Assembly: GCF_026343295.1 (NCBI RefSeq)
Contig: NZ_JAPELY010000004.1
Location: forward strand, 372,001 to 436,000
Source of the DNA: Streptomyces sp. NBC_00083
Lineage (GTDB): Bacteria > Actinomycetota > Actinomycetes > Streptomycetales > Streptomycetaceae
DNA: 64,000 bases
Direction of reading: 5' to 3'
The position numbers and the translations under genes were made by a program. The notes under the pieces are model-generated. The model was not told the origin of the DNA. It saw nothing but the letters and a program-made list of their open reading frames with translations, and ran no database searches. Shown in pieces: positions 41,407 to 49,782 of this stretch (position 1 is its first letter; every line of letters begins with the position of its first letter).

Positions 41407-41657
41407 GCCCCCTGCCCCTCGTGCGGCCCACTGCCGCCCCCGAACGACGTTAGGCAGATAGGGCTCCGGCCGGGCAAGCGGGTACTGGTGGTTTACCGAA
41501 AAAAGGGCGGCAACACGTAGCAGGGGTTTCGAGGGTTACGCAAGAGTGATGCGGCTCAGGTCTCATGAGGGACTGGACCCAGCACGCGTGCCCTTGGGGG
41601 TGGGCCTCCCCAGGGCGTGGTGCTGGGTCAGGACGTCCGGTGATGTGGACGCGGCGG

Positions 41658-43139
41658 TCACATCTCCGCGCGCGCCCGCGCCGCGTCCCGTGGGGCCGGG
41701 TGGGGTGGCGGCGGGGTGTTCAAGGCCGCCAGCGTCTCCCGGGTGAAGCCGAAGGCGTATGTCGTCGCGAAGCCGACCGCGTAGCCCGTCGCCAGGCCCC
41801 CCGCGTAGATCGCCACCGCCGCTCCCGGGCCGTGGTTGCCCTGGAGGAGGGGGAACAGGGCCCAGCCCGACGGGCCGATCGCTGTCGAGCCCACCTTCGT
41901 GCCCAGCATGGAGAACAGGCCCACGAACGCCCCGCCCGCCGCCCCGCCCACGCACGCCGTGACGAACGGGCGGCCCAGGGGGAGCGAGACCCCGTAGATC
42001 AGTGGTTCGCCGACGCCCAGGAAGCCGGCCGGCAGGGCCGACTTGATCGTGGCCCTCAGCGACGCGTTGTGCTTCGCGCGCAGGTACACCGCCGCCGCGC
42101 ACCCCACCTGGCCCGCGCCCGCCATCGCCAGGATGGGCAGCAGCACCGTGTACCCCTGCTGCTCGATCAGCGTGGTGTGGATCGGGATCAGCGCCTGGTG
42201 CAGGCCCAGCATCACCAACGGCAGGAACAGGCCGCCCAGGACCAGGCCCGCGAACGCGCCCGTGTGGTCCAGGAGCCAGTTCGCGCCGTGGCCGATCGCC
42301 GCCGACACCTCGCCCGCCACGAACATCAGGCCGTACAGGGTGATCAGGCCCGCCGTCAGGACGGTGAGGGTGGGGGTCAGCAGGACGTCCACCGCCTCCG
42401 GTACGTGGCGCCGGCACCACCGCTCCACGTACACCGCGATCAGTGCCGCTCCCAGGGCGCCCAGGACGCCGCCCTGGCCGGGGGCGAGAGGCTGCCCGAA
42501 TACGGTGATCTTCGCCACGCCCGCGAACACGATGATCGACGCCACCGCCCCGCCGAGGACCGGGGTGCCGCCGAACTCGTTCGCCGTGTTGTAGCCGACG
42601 AACACCGCGATCAGCGCCATGAACCCCGACGCGATCGCGGCCAGCGCGGGCGTCACGCCCGGCAGCCAACCCAGGTTGACCAGAAGGCCGTTGAGGCCCG
42701 CGATGATGCCGCAGCCGATCAGTGCCGGGATCAGCGGCACGAAGATGTTCGCGATCCTGCGCAGGAGGTGTTTGGCGGGGGTGGTGTTCGCCGCCTTGCG
42801 GGCGGCCTTCATGTTTGCGCCGCGCGCCGCCAACTCAGCTGCTGTAAAGGGCTGTTCGGGCTCACCGGGTTCACCGGGCCCGCCGGGATCCGTCAGCGTG
42901 CGCAGTTCGCCCGTCACGCGGGCCACCGTGCCCGGACCCAGCACGATCTGGTACGTGTCGTCCTCCACCACGCCCAGTACCGCCGGCAGCGCCCGCAACG
43001 CCTCGTCGTCGACCAGGGCGCGGTCCTTCAGGCCCAGCCTCAGGCGGGTCATGCAGTGGGCGATCGAGTCGATGTTCCCGGCGCCGCCCACCAAGGGGAG
43101 GAGCGCCGCCGCGATGGCGTGGTTCTCGGGCTGTGGCAT
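41658..43139 (-). CDS. murP: PTS transporter subunit EIIBC (MurNAc/GlcNAc-type, MurP-like)
   Basis: This 493-residue transporter has an N-terminal EIIB domain with the phosphorylated Cys in IDSIAHCMTRLRLGLKD (~29) and an EIIC membrane domain of ~10 helices (~110-480) with the substrate loop GVGEPLIYGVSLPLGRPFVTA. No EIIA is fused, so it would use the separate Crr protein. It follows murQ by 33 bases in the same direction, and with murR and murQ upstream a MurNAc-specific MurP role is likely; the symbol rests on context. Start ATG at 43139. The last ~20 residues are Pro-rich, and the transporter ends the operon. Confidence 0.85.
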   Translation of the reverse strand: MPQPENHAIAAALLPLVGGAGNIDSIAHCMTRLRLGLKDRALVDDEALRALPAVLGVVEDDTYQIVLGPGTVARVTGELRTLTDPGGPGEPGEPEQPFTAAELAARGANMKAARKAANTTPAKHLLRRIANIFVPLIPALIGCGIIAGLNGLLVNLGWLPGVTPALAAIASGFMALIAVFVGYNTANEFGGTPVLGGAVASIIVFAGVAKITVFGQPLAPGQGGVLGALGAALIAVYVERWCRRHVPEAVDVLLTPTLTVLTAGLITLYGLMFVAGEVSAAIGHGANWLLDHTGAFAGLVLGGLFLPLVMLGLHQALIPIHTTLIEQQGYTVLLPILAMAGAGQVGCAAAVYLRAKHNASLRATIKSALPAGFLGVGEPLIYGVSLPLGRPFVTACVGGAAGGAFVGLFSMLGTKVGSTAIGPSGWALFPLLQGNHGPGAAVAIYAGGLATGYAVGFATTYAFGFTRETLAALNTPPPPHPAPRDAARARAEM

Positions 43140-43172
43140 GACGGGGCGCGCCTTGCTGTGCGGGGGCTCGGG

Positions 43173-44189
43173 TCAGGGGGCCGCCTGCAACGCCGCACGC
43201 AGGTGGCCGCGGGATTCTGTCAGGAGTTCGGCCGCCGTGCCGCCCTCCACGCCGCCCAGAATGACCAGAATCGCGTTCTTCACCTCACCGCCCGTCGCGG
43301 CCAGCGCCGCCTCGATCTCCGCGTCGTCCGCGCCGGTCGCCAGGGCCACGATGCGGCGCGAGCGGGCACGGAGCTTCTCGTTGGAGGCCCGTACGTCGAC
43401 CATCAGGTTTCCGTACGTCTTGCCGAGCCGGATCATCGTGATCGTCGAGATCATGTTGAGGACCAGCTTCTGCGCCGTGCCCGACTTCAGGCGGGTGGAG
43501 CCGGTGAGGAGCTCCGGCCCCACCACCACCTCGATGCCGTGCTCGGCCGCCGCCGCGAGTTCGCTCTCCGCGTTGCAGGACAGGCCGATCGTGAGGGCGC
43601 CGAGGCGCCGCGCGTGCTCGACGGCGCCGATGGCGTACGGGGTGCGGCCCGAGGCCGAGATGCCGACGACGGTGTCGCGGTCGGTGAGGTGCAGCGCGTC
43701 CAGGTCCTCCGCCGCCAACTGCCGTGAGTCCTCGGCGCCTTCGACCGCCTTGACCATCGCCGACGGGCCGCCCGCGATCAGGCCGACGACCTCGGAAGGG
43801 TCGGTGTTGAAGGTGGGCGGGCACTCGCTCGCGTCCAGGACACCGAGCCGCCCCGCCGTGCCGGCGCCCGCGTAGACGAGCCGGCCGCCGCGCGCCATCC
43901 GCTCGGCCGTGGCGTCGATCGCGGCCGCGATGGCCGGGAGCCGCTCGGCGACGGCGGCCGGGACGGTGGCGTCCTCGCCGTTCATGATCCGCGCGATCTC
44001 CGCGGTCGGCAGCCGGTCGATGTCCGCGAGCTCCGGCCGGAACGCCTCCGTGGTGAGCGTGGCCAGCTGAGCGCGCAGCTCGGCGTAGTCGGGGCGGCCG
44101 GCGTCGTCGTCCTGGCGCCGGCCGGGGGCGTACCGCTGGTCCTCGTTCTCGTCCTGGCGCTGGTCCTTGGCCTGGTCCTGGGTGGTCAT
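43173..44189 (-). CDS. murQ: N-acetylmuramic acid-6-phosphate etherase MurQ
   Basis: This 338-residue SIS-domain enzyme cleaves the lactyl ether of MurNAc-6P to give GlcNAc-6P and D-lactate. Motifs are GGRLVYAGAGTAGRLGVLDA (SIS phosphate loop), SECPPTFNTDPSEVVGLIAG (catalytic Glu), VVGISASGRTPYAIGAVEHA and GSTRLKSGTAQKLVLNMIST. An acidic ~35-residue N-terminal extension (QAKDQRQDENEDQRYAPGRR) precedes the normal start of the domain. It lies between murR and the PTS gene. Its product feeds nagA in the same window. Confidence 0.95.
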   Translation of the reverse strand: MTTQDQAKDQRQDENEDQRYAPGRRQDDDAGRPDYAELRAQLATLTTEAFRPELADIDRLPTAEIARIMNGEDATVPAAVAERLPAIAAAIDATAERMARGGRLVYAGAGTAGRLGVLDASECPPTFNTDPSEVVGLIAGGPSAMVKAVEGAEDSRQLAAEDLDALHLTDRDTVVGISASGRTPYAIGAVEHARRLGALTIGLSCNAESELAAAAEHGIEVVVGPELLTGSTRLKSGTAQKLVLNMISTITMIRLGKTYGNLMVDVRASNEKLRARSRRIVALATGADDAEIEAALAATGGEVKNAILVILGGVEGGTAAELLTESRGHLRAALQAAP

Positions 44190-44268
44190 GGTGACGGCGG
44201 CTCTTTCTCTGCGTACGGACGGTCGGACGGTCGGGGCGGGTGGGTGTGCGCGGGGATCTGCGGGGCCC

Positions 44269-45186
44269 TCAGCGCGGGCGTGGGTTGTGGCGGTGCGCGA
44301 GGGCCTCGTAGGAGGCGGCGAGGGCGGGCGCCGCCGTCTCGTACGTGCGTTGCGCGATGCCGATGAACAGGCAGTCCACGACGAGCAGTTGACTCGTGCG
44401 GGACGACATGGCGGCCGGGCGCAGCTCGCTCTCGCGGGCCGTGGACGTGGTCAGTACGTGGTCCGCGTACTGCGTGACCGCGCCGTCGGGCCGTCCGGTG
44501 ATCGCGATGGTGGTGGCGCCGTGGTCGAAGGCGACCCGCAGCGGCTCTATGACATCGCTCGTCGAGCCGGAGTGGGTGATCGCGACCGCCGCGTCGCCCG
44601 AGCGCAGCTGCACGGCGTTGGTGACGGCCAGGTGCGGGTCGGTGTGGGCGTGCGCGATCAGCCCGATGCGCAGCAGCTTCTGCGCGAGGTCCTGGCCGAC
44701 GAGGGAGGAGGCGCCGGCGCCGTAGACGTCGATGCGCCGGGCGCCCGCCAGTGCGGCGACCGCCGCGGCCAGCTGGACGGTGTCCAGGGCGGCCGCGGTG
44801 TCGGCGAGGGTCTGCTGCTCGTCGTAGGCCAGCTTCGCGACGACGTCCGCGATCGGGTCGTCGACGGCTATGTCGGCGGTGACCGCGGGGGCCCGGCCGG
44901 ACTGCTGCTGGGCGGCGAGACCGGCGAGCGCGAGACGCAGGTCGCGGTAGCCGGGGTAGCCCAGGAGGCGGGCGGTGCGCACCACCGTCGCCTCGCTGGT
45001 GCCGGTGAGCCCGGCGAGGCCGGTGACCGTGAGGGCCGCACAGCCGGCCGGGTCGCCGGCGACGGCCTCGGCGACCCGCTGCATGGAGCGGGTCATGGAC
45101 GGCGCGAGCGTGCGCACCTTGGCGGCGAGGGCCGCGGGTGCGGGCGGGGCGCCGCCGCTGAAAGTTTCCTTCACGTCATTGGTCAC
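44269..45186 (-). CDS. murR: RpiR-family transcriptional regulator (MurR-like)
   Basis: This 305-residue repressor-type protein has an N-terminal helix-turn-helix (MTRSMQRVAEAVAGDPAGCA, LTGTSEATVVRTARLLGYPG) and a C-terminal SIS sugar-phosphate domain (ARRIDVYGAGASSLVGQDLA, DAAVAITHSGSTSDVIEPLR). It is the first gene of the murR-murQ-murP run, so it probably senses MurNAc-6P and controls the run including itself. The GTG at 45184-45186 sits seven bases after a TATCTT box with no ribosome site, so the message is leaderless; the frame to 45333 crosses the promoter. Confidence 0.88.
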   Translation of the reverse strand: MTNDVKETFSGGAPPAPAALAAKVRTLAPSMTRSMQRVAEAVAGDPAGCAALTVTGLAGLTGTSEATVVRTARLLGYPGYRDLRLALAGLAAQQQSGRAPAVTADIAVDDPIADVVAKLAYDEQQTLADTAAALDTVQLAAAVAALAGARRIDVYGAGASSLVGQDLAQKLLRIGLIAHAHTDPHLAVTNAVQLRSGDAAVAITHSGSTSDVIEPLRVAFDHGATTIAITGRPDGAVTQYADHVLTTSTARESELRPAAMSSRTSQLLVVDCLFIGIAQRTYETAAPALAASYEALAHRHNPRPR

Positions 45187-45190
45187 AGGT

Positions 45191-45221
45191 GAAAGATATT
45201 TTCGTCCTCTTTCGGGGTCAA
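45191..45221 (-). promoter_or_regulatory. Vegetative promoter and overlapping palindrome of the mur operon
   Basis: On the minus strand TTGACC (45216-45221), a 17-base spacer and TATCTT (45193-45198) form a near-ideal sigma-70-type promoter. The palindrome GAAAGATATTTTC (45191-45203, arms GAAA and TTTC) covers the -10 box, exactly where an RpiR-family repressor would block RNA polymerase. Transcription would begin at the GTG. Confidence 0.75.
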
Positions 45222-45248
45222 CCCCCGGCTCGGGAGAGAATGGGGGGC

Positions 45249-45629
45249 ATGGACGACGTACAACCCCTGGAGCAAGCCCTGCACGCCGCCCGCGCCCTGG
45301 TCCTGGCGGATCTCGCGGCGCGGGACGTGGCACACGCCGACGTCGTCTCGCTGGTCGAGGACGCGGTGACGCACCGGCGCTGGTGGGTGGAGCAGTGGCC
45401 CGAGGGCACGGAGTACGTCGCCGGGCTGGTCGCCCAGGACGTGCAGGACGCCCTCCTGGAGCGGTACGGCCGCTGGCCGCTGTGTCCGGTGTGCCACGGG
45501 GGCGAGCCGCACGCGCTCGACGTGGAGCCGGAGCTCGGGCCCGACCCGCACTGGGTCTGCGCGGAGGCGGGCGTCGTGGTGGCGCCCGTCGGCGGGCTCG
45601 GCGGAGGAGAGGCGGGCGGGCTCGGCTGA
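45249..45629 (+). CDS. Conserved hypothetical with CxxC zinc-ribbon-like motif, 126 aa
   Basis: The N-terminal half is helical (PLEQALHAARALVLADLAAR, VVSLVEDAVTHRRWWVEQWP). The C-terminal half has CPVCHGGEPHALDVE and HWVCAEAGVVVAPVG, three Cys and two His that could bind a metal. The ATG at 45249 has GGGGGGC directly upstream; the frame from 45189 overlaps the murR promoter. It overlaps the next gene by one base (TGATG). Function unknown. Confidence 0.78.
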   Translation: MDDVQPLEQALHAARALVLADLAARDVAHADVVSLVEDAVTHRRWWVEQWPEGTEYVAGLVAQDVQDALLERYGRWPLCPVCHGGEPHALDVEPELGPDPHWVCAEAGVVVAPVGGLGGGEAGGLG

Positions 45630-45895
45630 TGGCGCTCTACATCGACCCGCCGACCTGGCCGGGGCACGGCCGCATGTGGTCGCACCTGGTCAGCGACGTC
45701 TCGTACGAGGAACTGCACGCGTTCGCGGCGTCGATCGGCTGCCCGCCGCGCGCCTTCGAACGCGATCACTACGACGTGCCGTCGCACCGGTACGAGGACG
45801 CCGTGCGGGCGGGCGCGCTGGAGATCGGCTCGAAGGAGCTCGTACGCCGCCTGACGGGGGCGGGGCTGCGACGGCCCAAGGGGCGGCCCGCCTGA
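45629..45895 (+). CDS. DUF4031 family protein, 88 aa
   Basis: A compact protein opening ALYIDPPTWPGHGRMWSHLV, with SYEELHAFAASIGCPPRAFE, HYDVPSHRYEDAVRAGALEI and KELVRRLTGAGLRRPK, the full DUF4031 pattern. This family is frequent in actinobacteria, and its function is not established. It is coupled to the preceding CxxC protein by a one-base overlap, forming a two-gene operon divergent from the mur genes. Confidence 0.88.
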   Translation: MALYIDPPTWPGHGRMWSHLVSDVSYEELHAFAASIGCPPRAFERDHYDVPSHRYEDAVRAGALEIGSKELVRRLTGAGLRRPKGRPA

Positions 45896-46098
45896 CGGGG
45901 CCGCCGCAGGGGCGCCGGGCGGGCTCCGGCGGGGTCTTCGGGGGCTTCGGCGGGCTCCGGTAGGGTCTCCGGGGGGCCTTGGGAGGCCCTTCGAGGCACC
46001 TGCTTGGCCGGAACTTGTACCCGGTTCGGCTGCGGCCCGTAGCCAGACGATCGCGGATCGGCTAACTTCCTTGCCAGTAGTCGTGGTTCCGAAGTCTC

Positions 46099-46126
46099 AA
46101 CGCCCGCGGTTTACGCCGTGGGCGTT
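46099..46126 (+). other. Hairpin in the leader of the second cold shock gene
   Basis: AACGCCCGCGG and CCGTGGGCGTT pair across a TTTACG loop with one internal mismatch, followed by TTGCTGTGCAGC, about 92 bases before the ATG. It may be a terminator of the upstream DUF4031 operon or a regulatory leader structure. Confidence 0.5.
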
Positions 46127-46217
46127 TGCTGTGCAGCAATGTCCGAGGACCAGGGCGATCACCTCACCCAGGGGTACTGACAAGCCAGTGCCCCGCGATC
46201 CTCGACAGGGGAAACAC

Positions 46218-46421
46218 ATGGCAACCGGCACCGTGAAGTGGTTCAACGCCGAAAAGGGCTTCGGCTTCATCGCGCAGGACGGCGGCGGCCCGGACGTTTT
46301 CGTCCACTACTCGGCCATCAACTCCACCGGCTTTCGCGAGCTGCAGGAGAACCAGCAGGTCAACTTTGACGTCACGCAGGGCCCGAAGGGTCCGCAGGCG
46401 GAGAACGTCACCCCTGCCTAA
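46218..46421 (+). CDS. Cold shock domain protein (second copy)
   Basis: A 67-residue single-domain cold shock protein with RNP1 (KGFGFIAQ) and RNP2 (DVFVHYSAI) intact. Compared with the first copy (24132) it has an extra GG in the loop before RNP2 and a different middle (STGFRELQENQQVNFDVTQG). It acts as an RNA chaperone. The ATG at 46218 follows AGGGGAAACAC. It has a long leader with the hairpin described nearby and its own terminator, so it is monocistronic. Confidence 0.95.
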   Translation: MATGTVKWFNAEKGFGFIAQDGGGPDVFVHYSAINSTGFRELQENQQVNFDVTQGPKGPQAENVTPA

Positions 46422-46457
46422 GCGCTGACCCGGTCCGAGCGACCGGGATCCACGCGG

Positions 46458-46496
46458 AAGCGCCCCGCACCCGAGCGATCGGGGGCGGGGCGCTTT
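46458..46496 (+). terminator. Terminator after the second cold shock gene
   Basis: AAGCGCCCCGC pairs with GCGGGGCGCTT (46458-46468 and 46485-46495), with additional pairs in the loop and a short TTT end, 36 bases after the stop. Confidence 0.88.
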
Positions 46497-46502
46497 GCTG
46501 TG

Positions 46503-46590
46503 GGGCCGGTCACACGGCCGGTCGCACGGGCGGTCGCACGGCCGGTCACACGCGCGTGTGCGAGGAGGCGGAGGCGGAGGCGGAGGCGGT
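46503..46590. repeat. 12-bp tandem repeats and GAGGCG hexamers over the 3' end of the MFS gene
   Basis: Four 12-base units (CCGGTCACACGG and CGCACGG variants) lie at about 46503-46555, just after and over the MFS stop. Then (GAGGCG)n from 46564 encodes the Ala-Ser repeat SASASAS in its C-terminal tail. Confidence 0.7.
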
Positions 46591-47907
46591 TGCCTGGTGG
46601 CCGACGGTGGCGGCCGGGCCGGCCGAGCGGGCGACCACGCGGGACTGCGACTTGTGCAGCCGCAGCGACGCCGTGACCAGGGCCAGGGCGACGATCGTCA
46701 TCGCGGCGCCCGCCCAGGCGGTGGCGGCGTAGCCGAGGTTCGCGCTGATCACGATGCCGCCCAGCCAGGGGCCCGCGGTGTTGCCCAGGTTGAACGAGGA
46801 CGTCGTCGTGGCGCCGGCCAGCGTCGGGGCGGCGCCGCCGACGTTGAACATCCGGGCGTTGAGCGCGGGCGCGGTGAAGAACGCCGAGCAGCCGAGCAGG
46901 AACGCCAGGGTGATCGCGACGGCGGGGGTCGAGGCGAACAGGGCGAGCGCTACCAGGAACGCGGTCGAGGCGGTGATGCCGCCGAGCAGTACGCCGAAGA
47001 GGTGGGCGTCGGCGACCCGGCCGCCGATCGTCGTCCCGATGAGGGCGCCCACACCGAAGAGGCCGAGCACGGCCGGGACCCAGCCCGCGTCCACGTGCGC
47101 GACGTCGGTGAGCAGCGGCTTGAGGTAGCTGAACGCGCAGAACACGCCACCGGCGGCGAGGGCGGTGATCGCGACGGAGAGCAGCACCTGCGGGTCGCGG
47201 TAGATCCCCAGCTCCCGCTTGAGCTGGGGCTTCTCGGCGGGCAGCGGGATGCGCGGGATGCGGGTCAGGATGCCGACGAGGGCGATCGCGGAGGCGGCGC
47301 CGACCGCCCAGAACGCGGCGCGCCAGCCCAGGTTGTCGCCGAGCAGGGCGCCCAGCGGTACGCCGAGGACGTTCGCGATCGACAGGCCGCCGATCATGAC
47401 GGCCATCGCGCGGGCCCGCGCGTTCATCGGGACCATCGCGATGGCGACGGCCGCGCCGACCGCCCAGAACCCGGCACAGGCGAGCGCGGACACGATGCGG
47501 GAGGCGAAGAGCAGGGCGTAGTTCGGGGCGAGCGCGCCCGCGACCTGGCCGAGGCCGAACACCGTGATCAACGCGACGAGGGTGGTACGGCGGGGCAGCC
47601 GCAGGGTGGCCACGGCGAGCAGTGGGGCGCCCACGACCATGCCGATGGCGAAGGCGGAGATGAGCAGGCCGGCCTGCGGGATCGACACGCTCATGTCGTC
47701 CGCGATGGCCGGGAGCAGCCCGGTGAGCATGAACTCGCTCGTACCGAGCGCGAAGACGGAGAGGCCGAGGATGTAGACGGCGAGCGGCATACGGCCCCCG
47801 GCGGCGGGGCGGGGGCCTTCAGGGGAGGCGGGCTCGGCGGGGGCCGGGGGAGTGCGGGGCGTGGGGACGGGTGCGGGCTCGGGCGTGGGTATGGGCTCGG
47901 CGGGCAT
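46546..47907 (-). CDS. MFS efflux transporter (AraJ/Cmx type)
   Basis: This ~453-residue 12-helix transporter of the DHA1 family begins with a Pro-rich cytosolic lead (IPTPEPAPVPTPRTPPAPAE). The membrane core opens LAVYILGLSVFALGTSEFML, with the family motif region GMVVGAPLLAVATLRLPRRT and GCSAFFTAPALNARMFNVGG. Similarity is to chloramphenicol-type (Cmx/CmlR) and AraJ exporters, but the substrate cannot be read from sequence. The start is unsure: an in-frame TTG (47919), the ATG at 47907 used here, or an ATG at the start of the first helix. None has a clear ribosome site. Confidence 0.82.
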   Translation of the reverse strand: MPAEPIPTPEPAPVPTPRTPPAPAEPASPEGPRPAAGGRMPLAVYILGLSVFALGTSEFMLTGLLPAIADDMSVSIPQAGLLISAFAIGMVVGAPLLAVATLRLPRRTTLVALITVFGLGQVAGALAPNYALLFASRIVSALACAGFWAVGAAVAIAMVPMNARARAMAVMIGGLSIANVLGVPLGALLGDNLGWRAAFWAVGAASAIALVGILTRIPRIPLPAEKPQLKRELGIYRDPQVLLSVAITALAAGGVFCAFSYLKPLLTDVAHVDAGWVPAVLGLFGVGALIGTTIGGRVADAHLFGVLLGGITASTAFLVALALFASTPAVAITLAFLLGCSAFFTAPALNARMFNVGGAAPTLAGATTTSSFNLGNTAGPWLGGIVISANLGYAATAWAGAAMTIVALALVTASLRLHKSQSRVVARSAGPAATVGHQATASASASASSHTRV

Positions 47908-48012
47908 ATCGAGTGCCAACGGGTGGGGGCGGGGTGGTATTCCCGCGGAGCCGCGTGAACGGCACAGCCCCGCGCCCCTAGTAGGGCACCCGGCACCGAG
48001 CCGGTGAGCGGG

Positions 48013-48540
48013 CTACTCCGTGGCGGGTGGGTTGGACTGTTCGTACAGGTGCTGGGCCTCCCGGCCGTTGATCGGGCGGGGGGTGTCGCCGATGCGGCGA
48101 AAGCCCGCGCGGTCCAGGACGCGCTGCGAGGGCGTGTTGTCCTCGTCCGTCGTGGCGTACACGGTCTGGACGTCGGGCTGGGCCAGCGCCCACGCCGTCA
48201 GGGCGTTCAGCGCCTCCGTCGCGTACCCGTGGCCCCGTACGGATTCCGCCAGGTCGTAGCCGACCTCGACGCGGCCGTCCTCCGGCGGGCCGTGGAAGCC
48301 GATGCCGCCGATGGCCCGGCCGTCCTCCGCGCGCACCACGACGTACGCGCCCCACCCCGCGAGGTGACGGCCGGCCTCCATGCCGGACAGCATCTTCGCG
48401 GCGGCGAAACGGCTGCCCTCGTCGGGGCCGCCGGGCGCCCACTGCCAGCCCCCGCTCCCGCCCTCGCTGAGCTCTGCCGCCGACGCCCGGGTCAGCTCGT
48501 GGAGGGCGACACGGTCGGCCTTGACTGTCACGGGGAGCAC
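48013..48540 (-). CDS. GNAT-family N-acetyltransferase (RimJ/RimL-like)
   Basis: This 175-residue acetyltransferase shows the GNAT core: GAYVVVRAEDGRAIGGIGFH, VEVGYDLAESVRGHGYATEA (acetyl-CoA loop) and VYATTDEDNTPSQRVLDRAG. The fold fits RimJ/RimL-type enzymes that acetylate protein N-termini or small amines, substrate unknown. The start at 48540 has a weak leader. It lies 54 bases after the HD-domain gene on the same strand, so the two may be cotranscribed. Confidence 0.88.
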   Translation of the reverse strand: MLPVTVKADRVALHELTRASAAELSEGGSGGWQWAPGGPDEGSRFAAAKMLSGMEAGRHLAGWGAYVVVRAEDGRAIGGIGFHGPPEDGRVEVGYDLAESVRGHGYATEALNALTAWALAQPDVQTVYATTDEDNTPSQRVLDRAGFRRIGDTPRPINGREAQHLYEQSNPPATE

Positions 48541-48594
48541 GCGGGGTACCTGCTTTCCGTCGGCGGGGCGGGGCGGTGGTGGCCCCGGGCCGAA

Positions 48595-49245
48595 TTATGC
48601 GGCGAGGCGGGTCAGTTCCGCCCGGAGATTCTCCTGAGCCGGGGCCTGCCACTCGCGTACGCCGTAGGGGGTGCGGAACAGCCGTGGCAGGGCGAGGAGT
48701 TGGCGCAGTACGGCCGCCCGGCCCGCCCGGAACGCCTCGTCCGGCACAAAGGCGTACTCCTCGCGTACGGAGGCGGCGTACGCGGCGTACGCCTGCGGGG
48801 CGGCGGCCAGGATCGCGAGGTCCGCGTCGCACAGGACCGCGCCGTTGGTGTCGCCGTCCTCGGGGGCGTGGGTGACGGTGAGCCGGACCAGGCGGGCGAC
48901 CTCGGCGGTCGCCTCCTCGGTCAACCCGGCTTCCGGCAGCGCGCGTTCGGCGAGGCGGGCCGAGCGCTCCTCGTTCTCCGAACGGTCCGGCAGGTACACG
49001 GCGTCGTGGAACCAGGCGGCGAGGCGTACGAGGTCGGGGGCGGCGGCGTGGTCCTGGAGCACGTCGATGTGGTTGAGGACCGCGGTGAGGTGGGCGGTGG
49101 TGTGGTAGCGGCGGTGCGGCTCCGCCCAGCGGGCGAGGAGGTTCTCGCCGTAGGGGGCGGGGTCGGCTGCGCCGCGCTGTGGGGGCCGGGGGCGGGCTGC
49201 GAGGAGGGTGCTGTGCCAGCGGGCGCGGAGGGTGTCGGGCGGCAT
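48595..49245 (-). CDS. HD-domain metal-dependent phosphohydrolase-like protein
   Basis: This 216-residue protein carries the HD pattern RRYHTTAHLTAVLNHID (first His), LAAWFHDAVYLPDRSENEER (HD) and VLCDADLAILAAAPQAYAAY (last Asp), typical of predicted metal-dependent HD phosphohydrolases. The substrate is unknown. An Arg/Pro-rich segment sits before the domain. It is the first gene of a likely two-gene unit with the GNAT gene. Upstream lies the repeat mosaic of 49.3-49.7 kb. Confidence 0.85.
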   Translation of the reverse strand: MPPDTLRARWHSTLLAARPRPPQRGAADPAPYGENLLARWAEPHRRYHTTAHLTAVLNHIDVLQDHAAAPDLVRLAAWFHDAVYLPDRSENEERSARLAERALPEAGLTEEATAEVARLVRLTVTHAPEDGDTNGAVLCDADLAILAAAPQAYAAYAASVREEYAFVPDEAFRAGRAAVLRQLLALPRLFRTPYGVREWQAPAQENLRAELTRLAA

Positions 49246-49254
49246 GCGGCCGAG

Positions 49255-49740
49255 GGTATCCGTCGCGGGGTGCCCTGCCGGGCGGGGCGGGTCGGCTCCG
49301 GGTGCCCTACTAGGGGCGCGGGGCTGTGCCGTTTGCGCGGCTCCGCCGCGGCGGGCGCGGGTGATCCGCTCGGTGCCGGGTGCCCTACTGGGCGCGGCTG
49401 GTCGGCTCCGGGTGCCCTACTAGGGGCGCGGGGCTGTGCCGTTTGCGCGGCTCCGCCGCGGCGGGCGCGGGTGATCCGCTCGGTGCCGGGTGCCCTACTA
49501 GGGGCGCGGGGAACTGCGCGGGTGCCCCAGCACGGTCCGCAGACGAAGGCCGGCCGGGGTTGCTGGGGCTTCGCCCCAGGCCCCGGGATGCCCCACCCCG
49601 CCCCTTCCCGAAACCCTCCGGGGGCGGGAAGGGGGGGCTGGGGTTCAGGACCTGGGGCTCCGCCCCAGACCCCGTTCGCGCCTTAAGGGCGCTCGTCCTC
49701 AAACGCCGGACGGGCTGAAGATGCCGATAGCGGGCGCCCT
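49255..49740. repeat. Intergenic repeat mosaic between the HD gene and copA
   Basis: A ~125-bp unit (CGGGTGCCCTACTAGGGGCG, GGGCTGTGCCGTTTGCGCGG, CTCCGCCGCGGCGGGCGCGG, GTGATCCGCTCGGTG) appears twice nearly identically (49300-49490). It continues into the dispersed module with GGGGCGCGGGGAACTGCGCG, GGTTGCTGGGGCTTCGCCCC, CGCCCCTTCCCGAAACCCTC and CGCTCGTCCTCAAACGCCGG (49500-49710). No gene is supported. It lies between two converging 3' ends, as does its relative near 53.3 kb. Confidence 0.85.
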
Positions 49741-49782
49741 GCCGAGGGGGAGGGATGCCCCGGCCGGGCGCCCTGCCACGGG

